Source of the DNA: a virus
Length of the DNA: 20,158 bases
Virus record (IMG/VR): IMGVR_UViG_3300028008_000152
Span: 1 to 20,158 of that record
Strand: one strand, 5' to 3'
Of the stretch, positions 1 to 7,137 are shown piece by piece. The position numbers were made by a program, and so were the translations under genes. The notes below the pieces were generated by a model. That model was not told the DNA's origin. It made no database searches and saw nothing but the letters and a program-made list of their open reading frames with translations. Each line of letters begins with the position of its first letter. Position 1 is the first letter of the stretch.

Positions 1-217
1 AAGTTTTTGTTGATCCTTGAGGTGCAGGCACATAAGTTAGTTCGTCAATATATTCTTTATAAAACGGAAATGTATCAGATATATAATCAATACCATCTGT
101 AATTAGTTGTACTGGTAAATTTAAATATTTCTTTACATGTTTAGCACAATAAATTGCTTGTTTTATATAGTCAATGCTTGAGTTGTTAAATGCAAATAAA
201 ACTACACCATTGCTCAT
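1..217 (-). CDS. Partial hypothetical protein, possible GT-A-type glycosyltransferase (N-terminal 72 residues)
   Basis: The frame opens at ATG 217-215 and is still open at the left edge, so only about 72 residues are visible. It starts MSNGVVLFAFNNSSIDYIKQ, followed by a lysine-rich helix and the strand LPVQLITD, then ends near VPAPQGSTKT. A hydrophobic first strand, a helix and a second strand ending in 'TD' fit the start of a nucleotide-sugar-binding Rossmann-like fold. Similar openings occur in hypothetical or glycosyltransferase-like proteins of T4-like marine phages. The DxD metal-binding motif that would decide the matter lies outside the window, so the function is inference. The start is supported by GAAGGA at 229-234 and by an ATGA overlap with the preceding gene, which suggests translational coupling from the sigma-70-type promoter at 587-615. 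Confidence 0.75.
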   Translation of the reverse strand, partial: MSNGVVLFAFNNSSIDYIKQAIYCAKHVKKYLNLPVQLITDGIDYISDTFPFYKEYIDELTYVPAPQGSTKT

Positions 218-561
218 AAACTTGCTAATCCTTCTACCGATCTACTAGATTTTATAGTTTTGTAATCATTAGCATACTTACTAGAAGCATATACATAAGT
301 TTCTAATAATTCTTTATAAAATTCATTAATGTCTGCTACATAAACTGGAACTTCGTTGTTGTCAATTACAACTGCTTCTTTTTCGTTCATTGAGGCTAAT
401 ACACTAACAAAATTAATAAATTCAGGAGTAGCAACAAACTTATGCCCATATGCATAGTAGATAAGATTGCTTTTATAATTCTTTAAAAATATGTTTTTTT
501 GATTAGCTTGTGTTTCTATAAATTTAGAAAAGTCAATAGCTTTTTCTAGTCTTTCGTCCAT
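214..561 (-). CDS. Conserved hypothetical phage protein, 115 aa
   Basis: A small, probably cytoplasmic protein with no signal peptide or membrane segment. The sequence starts MDERLEKAIDFSKFIETQAN and appears largely helical at both ends, with a central stretch (residues ~58-80: EKEAVVIDNNEVPVYVADIN) that looks like a short beta hairpin. The C-terminus, RSVEGLASL, is a memorable ending; to my recollection similar small proteins of this length occur in T4-like cyanophages and pelagiphages, without known function. The start is well supported: AAGGAG lies at 567-572, five bases before ATG. It is the first gene after the sigma-70-like promoter at 587-615, and its TGA overlaps the ATG of the next gene, so the two are probably co-expressed. 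Unlike the genes to its right it is not preceded by a late promoter, which suggests it is not a virion component. I assign no function. Confidence 0.85.
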   Translation of the reverse strand: MDERLEKAIDFSKFIETQANQKNIFLKNYKSNLIYYAYGHKFVATPEFINFVSVLASMNEKEAVVIDNNEVPVYVADINEFYKELLETYVYASSKYANDYKTIKSSRSVEGLASL

Positions 562-572
562 AAGATCTCCTT

Positions 573-595
573 GTATATACTGTTATAGTATATAC
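573..595. repeat. Paired 8-bp palindromes overlapping the -10 box (operator-like)
   Basis: GTATATAC occurs at 573-580 and again at 588-595, separated by seven bases. Each copy equals its own reverse complement, so the pair is both a direct and an inverted repeat, with a 15-base centre-to-centre spacing. The upstream copy covers most of the -10 element and the downstream copy covers the expected transcription start. This geometry resembles a repressor or activator site, but such AT-rich octamers can also arise by chance. Confidence 0.45.
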
Positions 596-615
596 TAAAA
601 CTAGGTGTTTGTCAA
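587..615 (-). promoter_or_regulatory. Sigma-70-type promoter for the 115-aa gene
   Basis: Read on the minus strand: TTGACA (610-615), a 17-base spacer, then TATACT (587-592). The -35 is a perfect match and the -10 matches five of six bases of the E. coli-type consensus. The expected transcript start is near 580, giving a short leader that contains AAGGAG before ATG 561. The -35 box begins only four bases before the stop codon of the upstream 307-aa gene. No NATAAATA late box is present in this gap. Phage early promoters are commonly of this type, so early or host-polymerase transcription is inferred. Confidence 0.85.
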
Positions 616-618
616 GTC

Positions 619-1542
619 TTATGTGAAAGTATTTGTGCCGCCAGTTGCTATAGTAGGAGCATTAACCTCTACTGCTGAGCCAGTTGCACGTACATATGAA
701 AATGCACTTGTAAGTGTACCTTGAACATTTTCATCAACTGCTGGTCCAGATCCTGTTTGGTCACCAACATCGTTATCTTCATATACAAGTCTAACACGTA
801 AACCGTTTGTGATAGATCTTGCTAAAATTTTGTATCTGTTTTCTGAGTACGGATTTGCTGAGTTGTTTTGCACATATAATTCACGTTCAGTGCCGTTAAT
901 ATCGTAATACCCATCATTGTTACTAATTGTACCGCTTGTACCAGTTTCTTTGTAAGCACTAATATGATTAAGTGCTATTACACTAGAATCTGATAGCATT
1001 GATTTCCATTGTAATGTTTTTGCTTCACCGCCAGTATATGAAAGTGTTGAACTCATTCTTAAATATCCACCTGCATTAAAAAATGCTTTTGCATCGTTAG
1101 CACTTGCCCAAGTAAATGTTACATCATGTATAATTGTACCATTCCAATTATTTGCTGTTTTTGATCTTGCTGATGTTGTTGTACTTTGTGCAGCTCCTAA
1201 ACTAAATCTATTTGCATCATTAGTAATAAAATTTGCTACAGTTTCGTAATCATTATGAATAGCGGCTGTAATTCCTGTATCAGTGTCAACTGTAACTAAT
1301 GCAGGTGCAGATGGAGCAGCATTTGTTTGGTGTGTAAATGCTCGTGTAATATCAGCTTTTAAAGCATTCCATTGTGATGCTAAAATTTTATCGCCTGGAT
1401 TAACTGCTGGAGCAGTTGTAGTTTGTAAATATCCAGCAGCGGCTGTCCCTGTACCGGAAGGTGTTCCCATTACTGTAAGCATTTTACTTCGTAATGTTGT
1501 ATATTCCGATTCACCAATCGTTGTTCCTGCTGTCACTGCCAT
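619..1542 (-). CDS. Virion structural protein, 307 aa (likely tail or fibre component)
   Basis: A hydrophilic protein rich in Thr, Ser, Ala and Asn, with no cysteine and no membrane segment. The N-terminal ~75 residues (LRSKMLTVMGTP, then DKILASQWNALKADITRAFT) include a helix with a conserved-looking Trp. The middle (~110-200) holds NWNGTIIHDVTFTWASANDA, then AKAFFNAGG and SYTGGEAKTLQWKSML, a beta-rich pattern that I recall from structural or tail proteins of several phage groups. The C-terminal third looks like beta sandwich (RYKILARSITNGLRVRLVYE). A structural role is inferred from this composition, from its own late promoter at 1571-1578, and from its place at the end of the fibre cluster. 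The start is set by AAAAGGA (1549-1555), six bases before ATG. It could bind receptor or cap a fibre; nothing here proves either. Confidence 0.8.
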   Translation of the reverse strand: MAVTAGTTIGESEYTTLRSKMLTVMGTPSGTGTAAAGYLQTTTAPAVNPGDKILASQWNALKADITRAFTHQTNAAPSAPALVTVDTDTGITAAIHNDYETVANFITNDANRFSLGAAQSTTTSARSKTANNWNGTIIHDVTFTWASANDAKAFFNAGGYLRMSSTLSYTGGEAKTLQWKSMLSDSSVIALNHISAYKETGTSGTISNNDGYYDINGTERELYVQNNSANPYSENRYKILARSITNGLRVRLVYEDNDVGDQTGSGPAVDENVQGTLTSAFSYVRATGSAVEVNAPTIATGGTNTFT

Positions 1543-1570
1543 AATTAATCCTTTTCTTAAAGTACGTAGT

Positions 1571-1578
1571 TATTTATA
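1571..1578 (-). promoter_or_regulatory. T4-type late promoter (TATAAATA) for the 307-aa gene
   Basis: On the minus strand this is an exact TATAAATA, the T4 late-promoter -10 consensus read by polymerase carrying gp55-like sigma. It ends 28 bases before ATG 1542. The upstream gene's TAA stop (1574-1576) is contained within the box, so one sequence serves both purposes. Confidence 0.8.
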
Positions 1579-3079
1579 CCTTTAAAACACACTCTATTAA
1601 TTTCTCTGATTCGTCTTCGCTTGATTCTAATGCAATACCAACTAACGCTGTTGCTGATTGTGTCGAACATACTCCGTCTTCCCAAGCATAAACAGGTTGT
1701 CCTTTTGTTACTGACCCTATTACTCTTACTGGAACACGCCCTTTAAGACCAATTGCTTGACCATCACAGTCGCTGTTCATTAAGTATGCTGGTTCTGCAG
1801 ATATAACACCAATACAATGATGCATTACATTTGCTGCTTTTGCTTCAGCTTCGCCGCCAACTGCCATTGCTGTACCTACTGGATACTCTCGATCAGTTGT
1901 ATATTTTTCTGCTAAGTCAGCATATCTTGCACTTGTTGCTGTACCTTGAAATAGTACTGCATTTAAGTTTCCTGAACTATCTCTTACTGCAACACTATTT
2001 CCTGTGCCAGTACCTGTTGAATCTACTGCTCCTGTTCTTGCGCTTCCGCCTACTATTAATGCAGTTGATTTTTCTGATATTCCATATATGTTAGATGCGT
2101 GTACTTCATTAAATTTTTCTGTTGTACTACCAATATTTACAGTTTCAACTGCTGAGCCTACACTATTTAAGCCTGGTTTTATCTTTCCTGGCTCCATAGT
2201 TACTATATTAGTAATAACTCCGCCTGTTTGTTTTGCTCTAAAACGTATCTCGTCACCTTGAGCGTTACTAATAACACCTTGGTTGTCGTTTTCAACAAAT
2301 ATTTTTAAATCTAATCCTGTACCAATTGCAATTCCTGCATCAGTTTGAAAGTTTGTAAGCTCTGAAAATACAGTCGGGCTTCCTGGATTAGCTTGCACAT
2401 AATTACTTGCATCAATACCATTTAACTTTAATGCGTTAGAAGCAGTTCCCCAAAATCTTTGACTTCCACTTGTTACACCTGCTGTTGCATTTGTTGTATT
2501 TTTAAGAGTTACACCTTGACGTACAATATCAAATCCAGAAATGGCGTTTTCTGAATCAGTTGAGTCAATAGTAAATTCACTTGGGCTAATAATAAAAATT
2601 ACTTCGTCATTTACAGTAGCTTTTATAACTGATCTTGCAACAGCACCAGTATCTAGTACACTAGCACTTTGCATTTGTGTAATACCTGAGCCTGCATCTT
2701 GTGGACCAACTAGAACAAAATCAGTTCCGTTGTAAACTTTTAGTTGTTCGTTTCCTGTATCCCACCAAAAATCACCAGTTGCTAATCCTGCTGGAGCAGT
2801 AGCACTAATCTCTGCGCCGCCTGTTGTGCGCCATTTTGTGCTATCATAAAATTTAAGTTTACTATTTACAGTGTCAAACCAAATTTGTCCTGTAATAGCT
2901 CTAGGTGGTTGGTTGCCACCAGCAAAATTTTCTAATAAGAATACAAAGTTTTCGTTTTGTATCTCACCGTATCCTGCATAGTTTTTACCAACTAACTTAA
3001 TGTCTGTAGTCTGATCAATTGTACCGTCTTGTACTACGGTTAATTGATTAGTATTATATGTGTTAATTGTATACGCCAT
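1574..3079 (-). CDS. Tail fibre-like protein, 501 aa, with C-terminal 'ADLAEKY' domain
   Basis: Residues 1-~175 are a domain shared with the next two genes upstream: LVGKNYAGYGE, LLENFAGG, then two W boxes (GQIWFDTVNSKLKFYDSTKW and GDFWWDTGNEQLKVYNGTDF) and LVGPQ. It probably anchors the protein to the virion. The middle (~175-340) looks like a beta-rich shaft, and 'VNIGSTTEKFNEVHASNIYG' near 315-340 is a common fibre pattern. The C-terminal ~120 residues begin ARYADLAEKYTTDREYPVGT and contain the GRVPVRVIGSVTKGQPVYAW segment, a type of end domain I associate with phage fibre tips and, more distantly, with the peptidase_G2 self-cleaving tailspike domain. All four cysteines lie in the last ~85 residues. 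AAAGGG (3091-3096) and a late promoter (3108-3115) support the ATG. Role in host contact is inferred. Confidence 0.85.
   Translation of the reverse strand: MAYTINTYNTNQLTVVQDGTIDQTTDIKLVGKNYAGYGEIQNENFVFLLENFAGGNQPPRAITGQIWFDTVNSKLKFYDSTKWRTTGGAEISATAPAGLATGDFWWDTGNEQLKVYNGTDFVLVGPQDAGSGITQMQSASVLDTGAVARSVIKATVNDEVIFIISPSEFTIDSTDSENAISGFDIVRQGVTLKNTTNATAGVTSGSQRFWGTASNALKLNGIDASNYVQANPGSPTVFSELTNFQTDAGIAIGTGLDLKIFVENDNQGVISNAQGDEIRFRAKQTGGVITNIVTMEPGKIKPGLNSVGSAVETVNIGSTTEKFNEVHASNIYGISEKSTALIVGGSARTGAVDSTGTGTGNSVAVRDSSGNLNAVLFQGTATSARYADLAEKYTTDREYPVGTAMAVGGEAEAKAANVMHHCIGVISAEPAYLMNSDCDGQAIGLKGRVPVRVIGSVTKGQPVYAWEDGVCSTQSATALVGIALESSEDESEKLIECVLKV
2560..3079 (-). repeat. Shared N-terminal fibre domain, copy 3
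   Basis: This is the coding segment for the ~173-residue domain common to the 501-, 634- and 703-aa proteins. It carries LENFA, then two 'G-x-x-W-x-D/N-T/S...L-x-x-Y' boxes ending in VGPQ. Homology is clear in protein, not in DNA. The boundaries are estimates. Confidence 0.75.
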
Positions 3080-3107
3080 AATTTTTTTAACCCTTTATTG
3101 TTATTAG

Positions 3108-3115
3108 TATTTATC
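3108..3115 (-). promoter_or_regulatory. T4-type late promoter (GATAAATA) for the 501-aa gene
   Basis: On the minus strand the gap between the 634- and 501-aa genes reads CGATAAATAC, matching the NATAAATA late box. The same ten bases occur before the 204-aa gene. The box ends 28 bases before ATG 3079, the same distance as for the 307-aa gene, and begins five bases after the upstream TAG. Confidence 0.75.
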
Positions 3116-3120
3116 GTAAC

Positions 3121-5025
3121 CTACGGATAATTACTTGTGCTTGTAAATGTCCAAGTTGCTCCTGTTACAGTAAACACCATTGTATATCTAGTCGGTGTAA
3201 GTGTAACATTACCCGAAGCTGTATTAGCAGCCGCAATATCTTGTATTACTGTTTCATTTTGTGTGCCTGCTGCATCAACAGCAATGCTTGATTTCTGTAG
3301 TGTTCCTGTTGCATCAGTAGTTACACTAATACCAATACCAGTTACAGTTGCTCCTGCATAACTTGTACAATGTATTTTTGCTACTGCATTTTCTCTTACA
3401 CTTGATGCTGGAGAAATGCTCTCTAATATGTTTTTTACATCTGTTATAGGACCATTTGATACACCAGCTGCATTTGGAGTTGTTAGTCCAGTAATATCTA
3501 ATGCAAGTGCTATGTCTGTTCCTGCTGTAGAACTATCAACATATGCTTTTGTAGCTGCATCAGTATTACCTGTTGGGGTTGCTAGTCCTGTAATTTTTTG
3601 GTTATTAATTGTTATATCGCCGGTTGAGCTAATATTTAATGCTCCAGGAGAGCTAATACTTCCAAATGCTCCGTTACCTGTTACGCTTAGAGATCCTAAA
3701 GTACCTATACTTGTTAATCCGTTAGCAGTAGTAACACTATCACCTAATTTAGTTTTAGACAATACTTGTACATTTTCAATTCTGTACTCTTTTCCTTGTA
3801 TCAAATCAATATTTTGATTAAAAGTCCAGTTACCTGTACTGTTTACCCAATGAATATCTTTACTGCCGTCGGTTGATCTTAATGTTATACCGCCGCCGTC
3901 GACTCCTGTATCATTTAATTCAGTACTATCATCTTGTATTCCTAATTCAATATTAGGATCTTGTACTCTCATAGTCTCTGTATTAAGATATGTAGTACTT
4001 CCTTCAACTGTAATATTTCCCCCTACAGTCAAATCGCCGCTAAATTTTCCGTCTCCAGTAACATCTAATGTTGCTGTTGGTGTATCTTGATATAAACCAA
4101 AACGTTGTGTACTTGTATCTAAAGTAAGTGCTTCAATATAATCGTTTCCTTGTGGAACACGAATTGAAAAATCATAATTTAATTGGCTTAATTCAATTGT
4201 AGTTGTTGTGCCGCTATCTAATGTTTTAAACGCAGCATACTTACTGTCACCAAATCCTACTGTTAATCCTGTATCACCTTTTACAAATAGTCCGCCTTCC
4301 ATTTGCTGATCAACTACTGCATTACTTGAATCTCTTTCGTTAGTTCTTACAAAGTCAATTGAGCTAAAAGTATTTCCAGCATCATCTGTTAAGTTTTCTG
4401 CACTAGTAGCAGTTCCATGATATTTAAATCCGGCAGTATCAACAGGATTAAATCCTATTTTTATTTCACGTCCGACTGCATACGGAGCAATTGCATAAGC
4501 ATTAGCCGGAGTAAAAGCAAACCTACTATAAAATCCAGCAAGCACTCCGCCAACGTATAATGCTACAACTGTTCTTGTTTGTGTACTTGTGTCTACCATA
4601 GTTACAGCTTCAAGTCCAGTTTTACCTTGTACTGCATTATACTGCGGTCCTACTATAGTCCAAACTGTGCCATCATACATTGAAAGACGTTTTTCACTGT
4701 TATCAATCCATAAATCTCCTGCTACAGGGTTAGTTGGCTGTGTTGCACTAACTGTAGGCGACCCAGATGTTGTAAAACTAGTTCCATTATATATTTTTAA
4801 TCTATCATCACTTGTATCATACCATAGTTGTCCTTCTAAAGGATTGCTAGGAGCACTCGAAGAAGCAAAATTTTCAATAATTTTTACAAAATTTTCATTA
4901 AATGCTTCACCAAACCCTTTATAGTTACGTCCAACTAGTGTTAAGTCTGTAGATGTAACATCTATTATTCCATCAGTAAGTTCTACTAACAAGGACCCGT
5001 CTGTTTTGTTTATTTTATAACTCAT
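3121..5025 (-). CDS. Tail fibre-like protein, 634 aa
   Basis: Residues 1-~175 are the shared anchoring domain (LVGRNYKGFGEAFNENFV, IIENFAS, GQLWYDTSDDRLKIYNGTSF, GDLWIDNSEKRLSMYDGTVW, IVGPQ). The middle is a repetitive beta shaft. Near 320-360 it carries SGDLTVGGNITVEGSTTYLN and RVQDPNIELGI, a module I recognise from many marine phage fibre proteins. At ~468-495 comes KITGLATPTGNTDAATKAYV, the widespread fibre motif that often precedes the tip. The last ~130 residues are a distinct Thr/Val-rich beta domain with a single Cys (KIHCTSYAG) that I do not recognise. The start is set by AGGAGT (5035-5040), nine bases before ATG. The ATG overlaps the TGA of the 703-aa gene, and no promoter lies between them, so translation is probably coupled. 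Host binding is inferred. Confidence 0.85.
   Translation of the reverse strand: MSYKINKTDGSLLVELTDGIIDVTSTDLTLVGRNYKGFGEAFNENFVKIIENFASSSAPSNPLEGQLWYDTSDDRLKIYNGTSFTTSGSPTVSATQPTNPVAGDLWIDNSEKRLSMYDGTVWTIVGPQYNAVQGKTGLEAVTMVDTSTQTRTVVALYVGGVLAGFYSRFAFTPANAYAIAPYAVGREIKIGFNPVDTAGFKYHGTATSAENLTDDAGNTFSSIDFVRTNERDSSNAVVDQQMEGGLFVKGDTGLTVGFGDSKYAAFKTLDSGTTTTIELSQLNYDFSIRVPQGNDYIEALTLDTSTQRFGLYQDTPTATLDVTGDGKFSGDLTVGGNITVEGSTTYLNTETMRVQDPNIELGIQDDSTELNDTGVDGGGITLRSTDGSKDIHWVNSTGNWTFNQNIDLIQGKEYRIENVQVLSKTKLGDSVTTANGLTSIGTLGSLSVTGNGAFGSISSPGALNISSTGDITINNQKITGLATPTGNTDAATKAYVDSSTAGTDIALALDITGLTTPNAAGVSNGPITDVKNILESISPASSVRENAVAKIHCTSYAGATVTGIGISVTTDATGTLQKSSIAVDAAGTQNETVIQDIAAANTASGNVTLTPTRYTMVFTVTGATWTFTSTSNYP
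4507..5025 (-). repeat. Shared N-terminal fibre domain, copy 2
   Basis: This is the N-terminal ~173 residues of the 634-aa protein, aligning by eye along its whole length with the starts of the 501- and 703-aa proteins, including both W boxes and VGPQ. The end is estimated at the FAFTP segment, which matches SEFTI and SEFTP in the paralogues. Confidence 0.75.
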
Positions 5026-7133
5026 GATCCTGTGACTCCTGTGTAGATAATGTAATTAATTGTTTGATACGGATTAGTTATATCTAATGGTGCTCCAACT
5101 TCGCTAAATCCGCTTCCAGTTGGAATAGCAACATCTCCACTTGACCCAAATCTTTGTGATAAATCTTCAGCTCCGGTTTGTAAGCTACTTGGTTGTGCAT
5201 CAGTTGGAATAACTCCTCGACCATCAACTTCACGATGTGCAAAAAACTGTTGTCCATCTGGTGCTTTTAAATCATGTTGGTGTTCTGGTAAGTTTTCAAC
5301 ATCAATAGTTTTAGAACCAGTTCCGTCTACTGCTCCTAATGTTTGTGAATTTACTGTATCAACCCTTGTTGTTTCTGCTGGTGGTACTGTAGTACCTCCC
5401 ATAACAGCACTACCCATTGGAAATCTTCCTCTTAGATCTGGTACAGAGAAAAATCCAGCTGTAGTTTCAATTTGTGGTTTATAATTATAATCAATTAACT
5501 GGAATAGCTGATTAAATACCCCTGTACTTAATTCTTGTCCGTTACAAAACTTCCAACCTGCGGGTTCTGCGTTTCCAGCATATGGCATAATACTGCCAAT
5601 CGGTGTAAGACCGCCTATTGCTTGGAATAGCGTTTGTCTAGTTATTCTTTTTAGTCCGGTATTATCACCACTAGTTCTATCTATTAGTATTTCATCGTTA
5701 GATAAACTGTTATTAACTAATTCTTTCCCACTAACAATAGTGTTTTTTACACTTAAATTAAATTCTTTAACTCCGCCGCCTGTTTGTCCGTCAAAACTTT
5801 GTTCAACTGTTTCAACATCACCTGTAACTCTAAACGTAGTTGCACTTGTTAGCTTATCTGCACTTCCTGCTTTTCCGCTAACGTTACCACTTACTTGTCC
5901 TTCTAAGTTTCCTAAGAAAGTAGTAGCATAAACTTTGCGCCATTTTAAATCAGCTGTACCTATGTTTCTAGCATTATTAAGATCGGGTAAAATTAAGTCA
6001 CTTGCTGCTGTATCTACAACTAAATCATTGTTACCTAATGTAATTGCTTTTTGGACTGTAATATTTTCACCAACATTTAGTGTTTTAGCAACACCAACAC
6101 CGCCTTTAGCAATAATACTACCGTTACTTATTGTAGTACTTTCAGTTATGTCATTGGTTTTAATTGTGCCACTAGATAAAATGTTACCTGTTACGTCTAA
6201 TGCTTCATCAGGTGCTTCGTTATTAATTCCAACTCGTAAACTTGAGTCAACTCTTAAAACAGTATTACTGTTTCCTGCATTTCTAACTCTAACATCAATA
6301 TTTGAACCTTCAATATTATGTTGTATTACACCAGCACTACCTTCAATACCAATATTAAGTTCAGCATTAATACCATAAGCAATACCACTGTTATTTTGAA
6401 TATTTAATGGACTAGTAGTTGTTGATTCTGCATCGCCTCTTAAGAAGTTTCCTGCTGGAATAGCTAAATTGTTTACAATTAGACTTTCAGATTTTTCAGC
6501 AATACCGTAAAACTTAACATTGTTAATTCCATCACCGTCTGTATCTCTACTTGCAAGGTTAATACCTGGACGTATAGGTGCGCCTGTAAATCCTGTAATT
6601 GTTGCTTTAGGAGTAAACTCACTAAAAGCAATTATAGCAACAATATTTGCTGCAACTTGAATTTCAATAACTGTGTTTTCTGCATTATCTTGACCGATAA
6701 TTGTATTTGGTACAGCACCAGTTGTTAGGCCATCACTAAATTGTGGGCCAACTAGTATCCAACCACTACCACTATACAAGTATAATTGTTGGTTATCTGT
6801 ATCAACCCATAAATCGCCAGTTAGTGAATTAATAGCATCAGGTTGTGTTGTACTTTTCTTTAGGCCGCCACTTGGAACCCAAATAGTGCCATCGTATACT
6901 AACAGTTGCTCCGACGAACTGTTATACCATAACTGTCCTTCGATTGGTCTATCTGGTGCAGTTGGTGCTGCAAAATTTTCTAATAAATGAAGTAAGTCTG
7001 TAGCAATTGCGGCGCCGTACCCAACACTGTTTTTTCCAGGTAACTGTAAACTAGTATCATTATTGATAGTTTGATCTTCAATTATTATGGGATTGTTTTC
7101 GTTACTATCAGTAAATTGTATTGTATATGGCAT
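5022..7133 (-). CDS. Tail fibre protein with phage tail-collar domain, 703 aa
   Basis: Residues 1-~176 are the shared anchoring domain (LPGKNSVGYGAA, LLENFAAP, GQLWYNSSSEQLLVYDGTIW, GDLWVDTDNQQLYLYSGSGW, LVGPQ). A beta-rich shaft follows (~177-505), with 'LDVTGNILSSGTI' and 'NIGTADLKWRKVYATTFLGN' patterns typical of fibre shafts. From ~510 a phage tail-collar domain is clear: PIGSIMPYAGNAEPAGWKFC, then DLRGRFPMGS near 565, ENLPEHQHD, and the characteristic end NPYQTINYIIYTG. In T4 such a domain is found in the short tail fibre gp12, which binds the receptor and carries metal bound by His-x-His. HQH is present here, so metal binding is plausible. GAGGGA at 7141-7146, inside the end of the 204-aa gene, sets the start. 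It is co-transcribed with its neighbours. Confidence 0.9.
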   Translation of the reverse strand: MPYTIQFTDSNENNPIIIEDQTINNDTSLQLPGKNSVGYGAAIATDLLHLLENFAAPTAPDRPIEGQLWYNSSSEQLLVYDGTIWVPSGGLKKSTTQPDAINSLTGDLWVDTDNQQLYLYSGSGWILVGPQFSDGLTTGAVPNTIIGQDNAENTVIEIQVAANIVAIIAFSEFTPKATITGFTGAPIRPGINLASRDTDGDGINNVKFYGIAEKSESLIVNNLAIPAGNFLRGDAESTTTSPLNIQNNSGIAYGINAELNIGIEGSAGVIQHNIEGSNIDVRVRNAGNSNTVLRVDSSLRVGINNEAPDEALDVTGNILSSGTIKTNDITESTTISNGSIIAKGGVGVAKTLNVGENITVQKAITLGNNDLVVDTAASDLILPDLNNARNIGTADLKWRKVYATTFLGNLEGQVSGNVSGKAGSADKLTSATTFRVTGDVETVEQSFDGQTGGGVKEFNLSVKNTIVSGKELVNNSLSNDEILIDRTSGDNTGLKRITRQTLFQAIGGLTPIGSIMPYAGNAEPAGWKFCNGQELSTGVFNQLFQLIDYNYKPQIETTAGFFSVPDLRGRFPMGSAVMGGTTVPPAETTRVDTVNSQTLGAVDGTGSKTIDVENLPEHQHDLKAPDGQQFFAHREVDGRGVIPTDAQPSSLQTGAEDLSQRFGSSGDVAIPTGSGFSEVGAPLDITNPYQTINYIIYTGVTGS
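6605..7133 (-). repeat. Shared N-terminal fibre domain, copy 1
   Basis: This is the N-terminal ~176 residues of the 703-aa protein, homologous to the starts of the 634- and 501-aa proteins. Within each copy the W box is itself duplicated, pointing to an older internal duplication. The boundary is estimated at SEFTP. Confidence 0.75.
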
Positions 7134-7137
7134 TCAA

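Noticed and set aside
562-618. Transcription terminator between the 307- and 115-aa genes
   Set aside because: No GC-rich hairpin followed by a T run is present on the minus strand. The only dyads are the AT-only GTATATAC palindromes, which sit in the promoter.
1283-1585. Plus-strand open frame of 100 codons opposite the 307- and 501-aa genes
   Set aside because: It lies almost wholly opposite a gene with good ribosome site and promoter, has no clear start signals, and its composition is that of a complement of Thr/Ser/Ala-rich coding. The same applies to the other plus-strand frames in the window.
3416-3817. Plus-strand open frame of 133 codons opposite the 634-aa gene
   Set aside because: Its hydrophobic, Pro/Val-rich translation mirrors the Thr/Gly/Asn-rich minus-strand protein. 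It overlaps the conserved KITGLA...DAATKAYVD fibre motif on the other strand, which is the real coding sequence.
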